Below, in pieces: positions 33,390 to 41,249 of a DNA stretch of 64,000 nucleotides (positions are counted from its first letter, which is position 1; the number at the start of each line of letters is the position of its first letter). A program made the translations under genes and the position numbers. This DNA comes from Streptomyces sp. NBC_01288 (GTDB taxonomy: Bacteria; Actinomycetota; Actinomycetes; Streptomycetales; Streptomycetaceae), in the NCBI RefSeq assembly GCF_035982055.1, contig NZ_CP108427.1, forward strand, positions 5,579,001 to 5,643,000, given 5' to 3'. The notes beneath the pieces were generated by a model. It saw only the letters and a list, made by a program, of their open reading frames with translations. It was not told where the DNA came from and searched no databases.

Positions 33390-33620
33390 TCAAGGCGCGG
33401 CGTCGAGCAGTGGAATCAACTCCTCCTCCTCGTACGTCAGATGAGCCTCCAGCGTCGACGTCAGCCGCTCCACCTCCGCCGGATCCGTGGTCGACGTGAG
33501 AGACTCGCGCAGTTCGTCCACCAGCTCCGCGATCCGTTCGTGTTCCTCGCGGAGGCGGGTCAGGGCCGCCGAGGCGAGGACCCGGTCGCCGTCGGGGGCT
33601 CTCGCCCGCCTCGGCCTCAC
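33390..33620 (-). pseudogene. Hemerythrin-domain (HHE) fragment
   Basis: A 76-residue reading frame holding only two of the four hemerythrin helices: REEHERIAELVDELRESL and LEAHLTYEEEELIPLLD. The N-terminal half of the domain is missing, and the upstream sequence has stops in frame before the RraA-like gene. It is more likely a truncated relic than a functional gene. A GTG at 33620 could still drive a short product. Confidence 0.6.
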
Positions 33621-33697
33621 TCGGAGGCCGGGTACCCGACTCGCTCACGGCACAAGGCCGACCCGGCAGTCATGAGGGGGGCGGTAGCGTCCGTCGT

Positions 33698-34321
33698 ATG
33701 ACTGACGCCACCGAATTCGAGGACATCCCCACGACCACCCTCGCCGATCTGCTCGGCCACGCGCAGGTGTTGGACCTCGGTGTCCGGGCGCTGTGGGGGC
33801 CGATGCCGCGGCTCGCCGGGCCGGCCTTCACCGTGCGGTGTCCGCCCGGCGACAACCTCATGCTGCACGCGGCCATCTACCGTGCCGAGCCCGGTTCGGT
33901 CGTCGTCGTGGAGTCGGGGGATGTGGAATACGCGCTCGCCGGCGGGAATGTGTGTGCCATCGCGCAGCGGCGCGGGATCGCCGGGTTCGTCGTCGACGGG
34001 GTGATCCGTGACGTGGGGGAGGTGCGGGCGGCCGGGTTCCCCGTGTTCGGGCGGGGGGTCGTGCCGATCCCGGGGGTCAAGAAGGCCGTACTGCCGTTGA
34101 ACGGGCGAGTGCGGTGCGGGGGCGTCGCCGTCGACGCCGGGGATGTCGTGGTGGCCGACGAGGACGGGGTCGTGGTCGTGCCGGGTGCGCGGCGGGCCGA
34201 GGTGCTGTCGGGGGCGTCGGCGCGGTTGGTCCAGGAGGGCGCCGAGAGCCTTGACGAGTGGGAGGCCGCGCATCGGGCCCGGGTCGACGAGCTGCTGCGC
34301 GCGGGCGGGTTCGAGCGGTGA
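33698..34321 (+). CDS. RraA-like / HMG-aldolase family protein
   Basis: A 207-residue protein of the RraA/4-hydroxy-4-methyl-2-oxoglutarate aldolase family: TTTLADLLGHAQVLDLGV, PPGDNLMLHAAIYRAEPG, the GxxxxD site FVVDGVIRDVGEVRAAGF, and GVAVDAGDVVVADEDGVVVV. The Arg-Asp pair in VIRD fits the aldolase active site, so catalytic activity is possible. In other bacteria RraA inhibits RNase E. Here the family member is more likely an aldolase or decarboxylase, by context only. Confidence 0.88.
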   Translation: MTDATEFEDIPTTTLADLLGHAQVLDLGVRALWGPMPRLAGPAFTVRCPPGDNLMLHAAIYRAEPGSVVVVESGDVEYALAGGNVCAIAQRRGIAGFVVDGVIRDVGEVRAAGFPVFGRGVVPIPGVKKAVLPLNGRVRCGGVAVDAGDVVVADEDGVVVVPGARRAEVLSGASARLVQEGAESLDEWEAAHRARVDELLRAGGFER

Positions 34322-34392
34322 CGTGCGGGGCGCGGGGGAGGAACGGCTGACGGGCGTGGCAGAGGAGAGGAAAGTGTCCGATCCTGTTGGCG

Positions 34393-34890
34393 ATGCTCCT
34401 CTTCCTCGATGTCGACGGAACGCTGCTTCCCTTCGGTGCGTCGCGGCCCTACCCGGTGTACGAACCGGGCTTCGCGCTGCCGGCCGCCGCCGCCCCTCCG
34501 CTGCTGACCCGGATCGACCCCGCGCTCGGGCCGCGGCTCGCCGCGCTGCGGTGCGAACTGGTGTGGGCGACGACCTGGATGGACGACGCGAACGTGTGCG
34601 TCGCGCCCTGGCTCGGGTTGCCCCAACTCCCCCTGGTGGACTGGCTCGCACCGGAGGAGGGGAGTGAGAGTCCGACCAGCGGTCGCCTGCACTGGAAGAC
34701 CCGGTCGCTTGTCGCCTGGGCCGCCGGGCGGCCCTTCGTGTGGGTCGACGACGAGATTCGGGACGCCGACCGCGACTGGGTGACCGCCCACCATCCCGAA
34801 CGGGCGTTGTTGCGACGCGTCGACCATCGGTACGGGATCACGGGTGCGGACTTCGATGCGATGGAGGCGTGGTTGGCGGTCAACCAGTAG
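34393..34890 (+). CDS. HAD-domain protein
   Basis: A 165-residue protein with HAD motif I LLFLDVDGTLLPFGA at the N-terminus, ATTWMDDAN in the place of motif II, and FVWVDDEIRDADRDW near motif IV. This fits the small HAD proteins of Streptomyces of unknown substrate. ATG 34393 is preferred over TTG 34387. It lies 71 bases after the RraA-like gene. Confidence 0.78.
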   Translation: MLLFLDVDGTLLPFGASRPYPVYEPGFALPAAAAPPLLTRIDPALGPRLAALRCELVWATTWMDDANVCVAPWLGLPQLPLVDWLAPEEGSESPTSGRLHWKTRSLVAWAAGRPFVWVDDEIRDADRDWVTAHHPERALLRRVDHRYGITGADFDAMEAWLAVNQ

Positions 34891-34931
34891 TGGGTGGTGG
34901 GTGGTTGGGGTCCATGGGGAGCGGTGAACCG

Positions 34932-36005
34932 TCAGAACGGGGGGTCGTCGTACGACAGTTGCCGCAGCCACCTCGCGCTCTCCGTCGCGCCCGCCGCCCG
35001 TGTCTCGTCGGACGCGCCCGGGAAGTGCCGGCCCCAGGAGACCGCGCGGCCGATGACGCCGAGCCGTCCCGCCAGGGTGAGCGCGCGGCGAAGTTCCTTG
35101 CCGGTACGGCCCGTTCCCGTCCAGGGTTCCAGGTAGGCGTCGCGTAGGCGGGGCAGGGCCTCGGGGCCGTGGCGTTCGGTGATCCGTCCCGCGGGGACCA
35201 GGAAGCTGTAGAACGGGTGCGACACGGCCGCGTCGCCCCAGTCGAAGAAGGTGAAGCGGCCGGGCTCCGGGTTGAACAACTGGCCGTCGTGCAGGTCGGA
35301 GTGGTCGAGGGAGTCGGGGATGCCCAAGTCGGCCAGTTCCGCACACCAGTTGAGCAGGCGGGGGCGTAGGGCGTGCAGGGTGGTGGGGTCGACGTCGGGG
35401 GTGGGGTGTCGTAGCGGCGCTGTCTGTTCCAGGACCGAGTGGATGAACTCCACTGTCCTGTCGAAGACTTGGGGGAGGGCCGTCGTGCGGGCGCTGGGGA
35501 CGCCGAGGTGTTCGAGGTCCTTGGTGTACGGGACGAGGGTGCGCTGCATCGTCGCGTACTGGCGCAGCGGTTCTTCCCAGGCGCGGGCGTCGGTGGGGGT
35601 GCGGTCGAGGACCTGGCGGAAGAGTTCGCCGCCGTCGGGGAGCAGGGACCAGCCGCGGTCGGCGTCGACGGCGAGGGGTTCCAGGACGTACTCCGGGACC
35701 CAGCGGGCGAGTGCGGCGGTGAGCGGCGCCTCGAAGGCGCCGGCGGGGGGATTCGCCTTCAGCCATACCGAGGTGGAGGTGGTGGCGGCGTCTTCTACGG
35801 GGATGCGGACCAGGACGGACCACGGGCGCAGGCGTTCGCCCCGGCGGGCTGTCCCGCTCTCGTGCAGGCCCCTTGCCGTGAGTTCGCGGGTGGCCCAGGC
35901 GAGGACCTCACTCCGCCAAGTCGGCTGATCCCACGGGGTCTTGGCGCCCTCGTACCGGCCTCGGTCCATGACCGCCGATGTGTCGTCGTCACCGTTGTCG
36001 TGCAT
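34932..36005 (-). CDS. APH-family phosphotransferase
   Basis: A 357-residue protein with APH-type catalytic loop LDHSDLHDGQLFN (HSDLHDGQ) and metal motif FTFFDWGDAAVSHPF, preceded by LPDGGELFRQVL. The kinase fold is complete in length. It is a homologue of many uncharacterised Streptomyces aminoglycoside phosphotransferase family proteins; no resistance can be claimed. ATG 36005 was selected because of the adjacent GGA-rich site. It is convergent with the HAD gene. Confidence 0.85.
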   Translation of the reverse strand: MHDNGDDDTSAVMDRGRYEGAKTPWDQPTWRSEVLAWATRELTARGLHESGTARRGERLRPWSVLVRIPVEDAATTSTSVWLKANPPAGAFEAPLTAALARWVPEYVLEPLAVDADRGWSLLPDGGELFRQVLDRTPTDARAWEEPLRQYATMQRTLVPYTKDLEHLGVPSARTTALPQVFDRTVEFIHSVLEQTAPLRHPTPDVDPTTLHALRPRLLNWCAELADLGIPDSLDHSDLHDGQLFNPEPGRFTFFDWGDAAVSHPFYSFLVPAGRITERHGPEALPRLRDAYLEPWTGTGRTGKELRRALTLAGRLGVIGRAVSWGRHFPGASDETRAAGATESARWLRQLSYDDPPF

Positions 36006-36068
36006 CGCGTCATTCCAGCAGCGGGGCCGCCCGGGTTCCATCGATTTCCGCGCGGTAGCGTGCCGATC

Positions 36069-36530
36069 ATGGCGGACTGGGAGCTACGGCCCGCGTCGGC
36101 CGCCGACGCCGACGCGATCGCCGAGCTGCGTGCCGTCGTACTCCGCGATGACCTGGAACGGCTCGGCAGGTACGACGCGCGGCGGGTGCGGCAGCGGTTT
36201 CGGGACGGGTTCGAGCCGGGGTGCACCTGGGTGATCGAGGTGGGCGGGGCGTTCGCCGGGTGCGTGGCGCTACGGCCGGACGCGGGCGCCCGTTGCCACT
36301 GGCTGGAGCATTTCTATGTGGGCGCACAACACCAGGGGCGCGGGATCGGGTCCGGCGTGCTGGGGGAGCTGCTGGAGCGGTGTGATCGGGGCGGGGGCGG
36401 CGTCGTACGGCTGAATGTCCTGCGAGGGAGTCCGGCCCGGCGGTTGTACGAGCGGTACGGGTTCGTCGTCGAGGCGGAGGACCCGGTGGATGTGTTCATG
36501 GTGCGGGGGGAGCGGGAAGCGGCCGCCTGA
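36069..36530 (+). CDS. GNAT N-acetyltransferase
   Basis: A 153-residue single GNAT domain: WELRPASAADADAIAELRAV, the acetyl-CoA loop GAQHQGRGIGSGVL (QxxGxG) and the C-terminal LRGSPARRLYERYGFVVEAE. The acceptor is unknown. ATG 36069 gives the expected length. It is divergent from the phosphotransferase gene. Confidence 0.88.
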   Translation: MADWELRPASAADADAIAELRAVVLRDDLERLGRYDARRVRQRFRDGFEPGCTWVIEVGGAFAGCVALRPDAGARCHWLEHFYVGAQHQGRGIGSGVLGELLERCDRGGGGVVRLNVLRGSPARRLYERYGFVVEAEDPVDVFMVRGEREAAA

Positions 36531-36595
36531 GCCGCGTCTTCGGCGTCCGGACCGGCCCGGCCTGACATTCTCGGGGGCTGTGTCGTCGTACGGGT

Positions 36596-37021
36596 ATGAA
36601 CACAACGATCCGGTATGTCAGCCTCGGTCTGCTGGCCGTGGTCAGCCTGTACACAGGGCTGTGGGCCTACTTCTCGCCGACGGGGTGGTACGCCGACTTC
36701 CCCGGGCTCGGGCTGAGTTGGCTGCCCCAGCTCGGCCCCTACAACGAACACCTCGTCAAGGACGCGGGGTCGATGTTCCTCGCGCTGGCCTGTCTGACGG
36801 TCATCGCGCTGCGCCACGTGCGGAACACCCGGCTGGTGCAGACGACGGGTGCGGTGTGGCTGGTCTTCAACGTGCTGCACTTCAGCTATCACGTACAGCA
36901 CCTCGACATGTACGGGACGCGTGACCAGGTGCTGAATGTCGTGTCCCTGAGCGCGTTGGTGCTGTTGTCGGCGGTGTTGCTGGTACCGGCGTTTCCTGGA
37001 CGGCGGGGTGACACCCAGTGA
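36596..37021 (+). CDS. Four-helix membrane protein, function unknown
   Basis: A 141-residue protein with four predicted membrane segments: IRYVSLGLLAVVSLYTGLWA, AGSMFLALACLTVIAL, AVWLVFNVLHFSYHV and VVSLSALVLLSAVLLVPAF. A PLGLSWLPQLGPYNEHLVKD-type loop lies between the first and second. I recognise no function. Its stop region overlaps a possible GTG of the SDR gene, and it may be the first gene of an operon with the SDR and ECF41 sigma genes. Confidence 0.8.
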   Translation: MNTTIRYVSLGLLAVVSLYTGLWAYFSPTGWYADFPGLGLSWLPQLGPYNEHLVKDAGSMFLALACLTVIALRHVRNTRLVQTTGAVWLVFNVLHFSYHVQHLDMYGTRDQVLNVVSLSALVLLSAVLLVPAFPGRRGDTQ

Positions 37022-37035
37022 AGGAGAGGGACGGC

Positions 37036-37818
37036 ATGCGGGTGGCGGTGGCGGGCGGCACCGGGCTCGTCGGGCGGTACGTGGTCGAGGAGTTGGTCGC
37101 GGCCGGGCGGGAACCGGTGGTGCTGAGCCGGTCGCGGGGTGTGGACCTGGCCGCGGGCGGCGCGGGGCTCGACGCGGCGCTGGAGGGTGTGGACGCCGTG
37201 GTCGACGTGAGCAACGTGACGACCACGAGCGCGCGGAAGTCGGTCGCGTTCTTCGAGGCCGTCGGGCGCAATCTGCTCGACGCGGGGGAGCGGGCCGGCG
37301 TACGGCATCACGTGGCGCTGTCGATCGTCGGCATCGACCGGGTCGGACTCGGCTACTACCAGGGCAAACTCCGCCAGGAGGACGTGGTGCGGGGTGGGGC
37401 GGTGCCGTGGTCGGTGCTGCGTGCGACGCAGTTCCACGAGTTCGCCGAGCAGACCCTCGAACGGGTGCCGAAGCCGTTCGCGGTGGTGCCGCGGATGCGG
37501 ACCCAGCCGGTCGCCGCGCGGGAGGTGGCGCAGCACCTGGTGAAGCTCGCGGTGGGTCCGGCTCAGGGCATGGCCCCGGATCTCGCCGGGCCACGCGTCG
37601 AGCAACTCGTGGACATGGTGCGGCGGTTGCTGCGGGCTCGGGGGGAACGGCGGTTGGTGGTGCCGGTGCGGATGCCGGGTGGGGTGGGGGCGGCCATGAC
37701 GGGGGACGGGCAGTTGCCGGTGGGGGGTGGGGCGCGGGGTCGGCAGACGTTTGATGAGTGGCTTGCGCGAGACGTGGCGAAGGGCGCGCGGGCCGAGCGG
37801 GAATGGCAGGGAGGATGA
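37036..37818 (+). CDS. NmrA/SDR-type NAD(P)-binding oxidoreductase
   Basis: A 260-residue atypical short-chain dehydrogenase with N-terminal VAVAGGTGLVGRYVVEELVA (GxxGxxG) and the pattern DAVVDVSNVTTTSARKSV, HHVALSIVGIDRVGLGYYQGK. ATG 37036 follows AAGGAGAG and is preferred to GTG 37018. Its stop overlaps the sigma factor ATG (ATGA). Oxidoreductases and epimerases are typical neighbours and targets of ECF41 sigma factors, so it is likely a target of its partner. Confidence 0.88.
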   Translation: MRVAVAGGTGLVGRYVVEELVAAGREPVVLSRSRGVDLAAGGAGLDAALEGVDAVVDVSNVTTTSARKSVAFFEAVGRNLLDAGERAGVRHHVALSIVGIDRVGLGYYQGKLRQEDVVRGGAVPWSVLRATQFHEFAEQTLERVPKPFAVVPRMRTQPVAAREVAQHLVKLAVGPAQGMAPDLAGPRVEQLVDMVRRLLRARGERRLVVPVRMPGGVGAAMTGDGQLPVGGGARGRQTFDEWLARDVAKGARAEREWQGG

Positions 37819-38873
37819 GCGCCGCCGTGCCGCCTGACTCGCCGTCCGACTCGCCGATCGACTCGCCGTCCGGAACAGGCCAGGACCCGGCCGAACCGGC
37901 CGACCCGCCCGTCCCGACCCTCGGTTCCCTCATGGCCGAGCGTCGTCGGCTGCTCAACCTCGGGTACCGGATGCTCGGTTCGGTGCAGGATGCCGAGGAC
38001 GTCGTACAGGAGACGTACGCCCGTTGGTACGCGCTGTCCGAGGAGGGGCAGCGGGCGATCGACGCGCCGATGGCGTGGCTGACCCGGGTCGCCTCGCGGA
38101 TCTGCCTGGACCAGTTGGGGTCGGCGCGGGCCCGGCGGGAGCGGTACACCGGTGAGTGGCTGCCGGAGCCGGTGCGGCACGGGGCCGGGTGGGTCGGTAC
38201 GGGCGGCGGTGCGGGTGCCGAGGATCCCGCCGACCGGATCACCCTGGACGAGTCGGTCAGCATGGGGATGCTGGTGCTGCTCGACTCGATGACTCCCGCG
38301 GAGCGCGTCGCCTTCGTCCTCCACGACGTCTTCGGCCTGCCGTTCACCGAGATCGCCGAGACGGTCGGCCGTACGCCCGCCGCCTGCCGCCAACTCGCCT
38401 CCTCCGCCCGCCGCCGCCTGGCCCGGCGCCCGCCCGGCAGCGCCACGGCGGAGGAACACGGGCGCGTCGTCTCCGCGTTCCGCGAGGCCTGCGAGACCGG
38501 GGACCTCGACGCGCTGGTCGCGCTGCTCGACCCGGCGGTCGAGTCGCGCAGCGACGGGGGCGGCAAGGTGCGGGCGGCCCTGCGTCCGGTCGTCGGCCGG
38601 GACAAGGTGGCTCGCCTCTTCCTCGGGCTCATGCGGCGGGAACCCGAGGTGGAGCTTGTCGAGGAGGACGTGAACGGGATGCCCGGGGTGGCGGTACGGA
38701 TCTGCGGGACCACGTTCGCCGTGCTTTCGGTGGGGGTCGGGGGTGGGCTGATCACCGATGTGTGGCTGGTGGTCAATCCGGACAAGCTGCGGGCTTGGAA
38801 CGGGTACGGGGACGGCCATGAGCATGGCCATGGGCACGGCCATGGGCAGGGCGGCGGTGGCGGGGCTCCGTGA
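37815..38873 (+). CDS. ECF41-type sigma factor with SnoaL-like C-terminal domain and His-rich tail
   Basis: A 352-residue sigma factor. Region 2 spans LMAERRRLLNLGYRMLGSVQ and EDVVQETYARWYAL; region 4 includes AFVLHDVFGLPFTEIAETVG. The C-terminal domain of about 150 residues carries the ECF41 marks DGGGK and NPDKL and the SnoaL-like fold, which in ECF41 replaces an anti-sigma factor. The last 23 residues are His/Gly-rich (DGHEHGHGHGHGQGGGG), unusual for the group. It is coupled to the SDR gene by ATGA. The N-terminal 30 residues are DSP-repeat-rich. Confidence 0.92.
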   Translation: MSAAVPPDSPSDSPIDSPSGTGQDPAEPADPPVPTLGSLMAERRRLLNLGYRMLGSVQDAEDVVQETYARWYALSEEGQRAIDAPMAWLTRVASRICLDQLGSARARRERYTGEWLPEPVRHGAGWVGTGGGAGAEDPADRITLDESVSMGMLVLLDSMTPAERVAFVLHDVFGLPFTEIAETVGRTPAACRQLASSARRRLARRPPGSATAEEHGRVVSAFREACETGDLDALVALLDPAVESRSDGGGKVRAALRPVVGRDKVARLFLGLMRREPEVELVEEDVNGMPGVAVRICGTTFAVLSVGVGGGLITDVWLVVNPDKLRAWNGYGDGHEHGHGHGHGQGGGGGAP

Positions 38874-38889
38874 TGCCTTCGCTCGTCCT

Positions 38890-39060
38890 GGGTGCCGTCA
38901 CTTTCATGTCCGGCTGAGAGGCCGTCACCGCCTGCGCGATCTCCTCCTTCTATGTGAAGTGGGAGTACATGGCGCCCTTCGTGACGCCGCCGCGTGCCTG
39001 GATCTCGTTGAGCTCGCGGCCGCGTAGCCGCGCTCATCGAAGACGTCCGCCGCCCCCACC
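38890..39060 (-). pseudogene. Decayed TetR fragment, gamma-butyrolactone-receptor type
   Basis: On the minus strand, the frame AADVFDERGYAAA shifts to NEIQARGGVTKGAMYSHFT, followed by a stop codon and then KEEIAQAVTA. Together they match the helix-turn-helix of ArpA-like receptors (VFDERGY ... GVTKGA(L/M)YxHF). There is one frameshift and one in-frame stop, and only about 55 codons remain. It is divergent from the afsA relic, the usual layout of receptor and synthase genes. Confidence 0.75.
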
Positions 39061-39065
39061 AGTGG

Positions 39066-39742
39066 TCGGCGCCCCGCGGCCACGGCTTCTACGAACCGAT
39101 CGGACGCGCTTCTCCTGGACGACGGGTCGGCCGACGTCGAACTGACCATCGCCTGCACCGATGTGGCACTGCACGGCAACCGCCTCGCGGGAATGACCAC
39201 GGACGTCGGTCCGGCCCGGGGCGCCGTGTGCCTGGGCCGTGGCCGGACGGTACTCAACTGCGTGCGCGGCTCCGTCCACCGGCGGTTGCGCGGCGCGCAC
39301 GCGGAGGTTCCCGGAGTCCTGCCGGAGCAGGCCGAGCCCCTGCCCGCGCACGAGGTGGGCAGGGCGCGCGGGAGCGACGTGGTGCTCGGCCGCCGGCCGG
39401 CCGGTGAGGAGGGGTGGCCGTTGCGCGTCACTGGACGCACCCCACGCTCTTCGCTCCCCCCCGACCGACCATGTGCCGGGGATGCTCCCGCTGGAGGCGG
39501 CGCGCCAGGCGGCCCAGCGCCTCCTGGGCCCCGATCCTGTGCTGGTGACCAGAATGATCAACCGCTTCCACCGGTACGTGGAGTTCGACACCCCCTGCTT
39601 CGTCCGGGCCCGGCTGGCCCCGCCCGCGCACGGCGACGGCGCGTACGAGGTGCGGGTGACCGCCGAACAGAACGGCGGGACCGCCTTCGAGTGCCTGCTG
39701 ACAGCCCGCGCCGGGTCGGCGCCATCGGGCGCCCGCCGATGA
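39066..39742 (+). pseudogene. Frameshifted and deleted afsA-like gamma-butyrolactone synthase relic
   Basis: AfsA landmarks are spread over two frames: GHGFYEPIG near 39079, then ADVELTIACTDVALHGNRLA and VHRRLRGAHAEVPGV. A shift follows near 39430 to TDHVPGMLPLEAARQAAQRL and INRFHRYVEFDTPCFVRARL up to the stop. An internal deletion removes part of the first hot-dog domain and the N-terminus is missing. In intact AfsA the DHVPGM(L)LLEAARQ motif belongs to the second domain. The stop overlaps the epimerase start by ATGA. Confidence 0.82.
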
Positions 39743-40668
39743 ACCGCCCTCGCGTCCTCGTCACCGGCGCGTCCGGATTCATCGGCGGCGCGGTCCTTCC
39801 TCTCCTGCGGTCCACGGGGGCCCATGTGCGCGTGCTGGCCCACCACCGTTCGGTGACGCCGGGGCCGTACGTCGAGATCGTGGACGGCGACCTCACGGAC
39901 CCCACGACCCTGCGCGGCATCGGCCGGGACGTGGACGCCGTCCTGCATCTGGCCTCGTACATCGGCAAGGACGAGGACCGGTGCGCCGCGGTGAACGTCG
40001 AGGGCACGCGCCGTCTGGTGGAGGAGGCCGGGCGCGCCGGTGTGGCCGCGTTCGTGCAGCTGAGCACCGCGGCCGTGTACGGCGACGGGCCGTTCCGGGA
40101 GCTGCGGGAGGGCGACGCGGAGCCGCGCCCCGTCTCACCGACCAGCCGCAGCCGGCTGCGCGGCGAGCGGTTCGTGCTCGGGGCGGGCGGGGCGGTGCTC
40201 CGCCCCTACCTCGTCTACGGCACCGGTGACCGGTGGGTGATGCCGGGCCTGCTGCGTGTGGTGCGAGCCCTGCGCTCGGGGCTGCCCGGGCGTGGTGGCG
40301 CGCTGCTCTCCCTCACCGAGGTCGGCAGCCTCGCCGCGTCCCTCGCCCACATGGTGGTGGGAACGCCGCCGAGGCGGGCGACCGGCGTCTTCCACGCCTG
40401 CCCGTCCCGGCCCGTCAGCCTGCGCGAACTGGTCGTGGCGGCGCACCTGCACCTCGGCTTCCCGCTGGTGGGCGGCGAGCAGTCGTTCGAGGGGGCCCGC
40501 GCGGAACTGGTGCGCGCCGGGTGCGACGGGCACCTCCTGGATCTGTTCGGAGTCGACCACTGGTTCGACGCGACCCGGCTGGCCGAGCTGGGGGGCCGCG
40601 TGCCCGACACCGGCCTCTCGGCGGGTCTTGCGGCCCACGCCGCCTGGTACCGCGCCCAGTTGCTCTGA
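39739..40668 (+). CDS. NAD-dependent epimerase/dehydratase of a gamma-butyrolactone-type locus
   Basis: A 309-residue extended SDR: RVLVTGASGFIGGAVLPLLR (GxxGxxG), DAVLHLASYIGK, and AAVYGDGPFREL. In the last segment the usual YxxxK is weakly conserved, with the active-site Tyr/Lys not obvious (RSRLRGERFV). It is intact and starts inside the afsA relic by an ATGA overlap, so it was once part of the butyrolactone operon. Epimerases of this kind lie beside afsA homologues in many Streptomyces. Whether it still functions is unclear. Confidence 0.82.
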   Translation: MNRPRVLVTGASGFIGGAVLPLLRSTGAHVRVLAHHRSVTPGPYVEIVDGDLTDPTTLRGIGRDVDAVLHLASYIGKDEDRCAAVNVEGTRRLVEEAGRAGVAAFVQLSTAAVYGDGPFRELREGDAEPRPVSPTSRSRLRGERFVLGAGGAVLRPYLVYGTGDRWVMPGLLRVVRALRSGLPGRGGALLSLTEVGSLAASLAHMVVGTPPRRATGVFHACPSRPVSLRELVVAAHLHLGFPLVGGEQSFEGARAELVRAGCDGHLLDLFGVDHWFDATRLAELGGRVPDTGLSAGLAAHAAWYRAQLL

Positions 40669-40689
40669 CCCGGGTCCCGGCCTGCCCTG

Positions 40690-40905
40690 CTTCCCGACGA
40701 TGCCGTCGACGGCCTTGATCGCCCGGCCCTGTACGCCGTGCTGCCCGACGCGGACACCCTGATCGTGCGCGGCGGCACCCAGGTCGACGCCGAGGCGCTC
40801 GACACCGGGCGCCGCGGCTGCGCGTCGTCGGCCGCGCGGGCGTAGGCCTGGACAACGTGGACACCGTCACGGCCGCCGGGCGCGGCATCCCCGTGGTCAA
40901 CGACG
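40690..40905 (+). pseudogene. D-3-phosphoglycerate dehydrogenase (serA-like) fragment
   Basis: The first frame reads ADTLIVRGGTQVDAEAL. The second, after a shift near 40810, reads RLRVVGRAGVGLDNVDTVTA and AGRGIPVVN. These are adjacent parts of a SerA N-terminal domain. The rest of the enzyme is missing, and the fragment ends at the junction with the hydrolase relic. Confidence 0.7.
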
Positions 40906-40919
40906 ACGCCGACGCGCCG

Positions 40920-41156
40920 CGCGGCCGACTCCAGCGCGACAAGCCCGCCCAGGCTCCAGCCGAACAGGTCCACGCCCTGCTCCCTGCCGCGCCGGTTCAG
41001 CACATGGACCGGTCCGGCCACGTCCAGCGCGTCCACGACCGGCTGCCGGCCGGCGGTATCGGCCGTGACACCGGGCACGATGAGAAGAGGCCTGCCCGAA
41101 CCCGCCCGTCGGGTCGGAGTGAGCGTGACCGCCTCGCGTTCCACGTGCTTCACCAC
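40920..41156 (-). pseudogene. Alpha/beta-hydrolase fragment with internal deletion
   Basis: The minus-strand frame begins VKHVEREAVTLTPTRRAGSG, continues RPLLIVPGVTADTAGRQPVV, then jumps from VLNRRGREQG straight to VDLFGWSLGGLVALESAARR. About 25 residues between strand and nucleophile elbow are missing, and the C-terminal half is absent. It is a relic facing the serA fragment. Confidence 0.7.
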
Positions 41157-41249
41157 AGCGCTCCAGCTTCCCGCGAGGATCCGCGTGCCCCTGAACGGGC
41201 GTACATGACAGGCACCACGACACGTCCGGATGCGGGAAACGCCAGGCAC

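Noticed and set aside
31181..36005. Aminoglycoside resistance from the two APH-fold genes
   Set aside because: The fold alone does not show antibiotic substrates, and the contexts are developmental or housekeeping.
36314..39037. 907-codon open frame on the minus strand
   Set aside because: It runs antisense through the GNAT, membrane, SDR and ECF41 genes, is Pro/Arg-rich and has no domain; it is a high-GC shadow.
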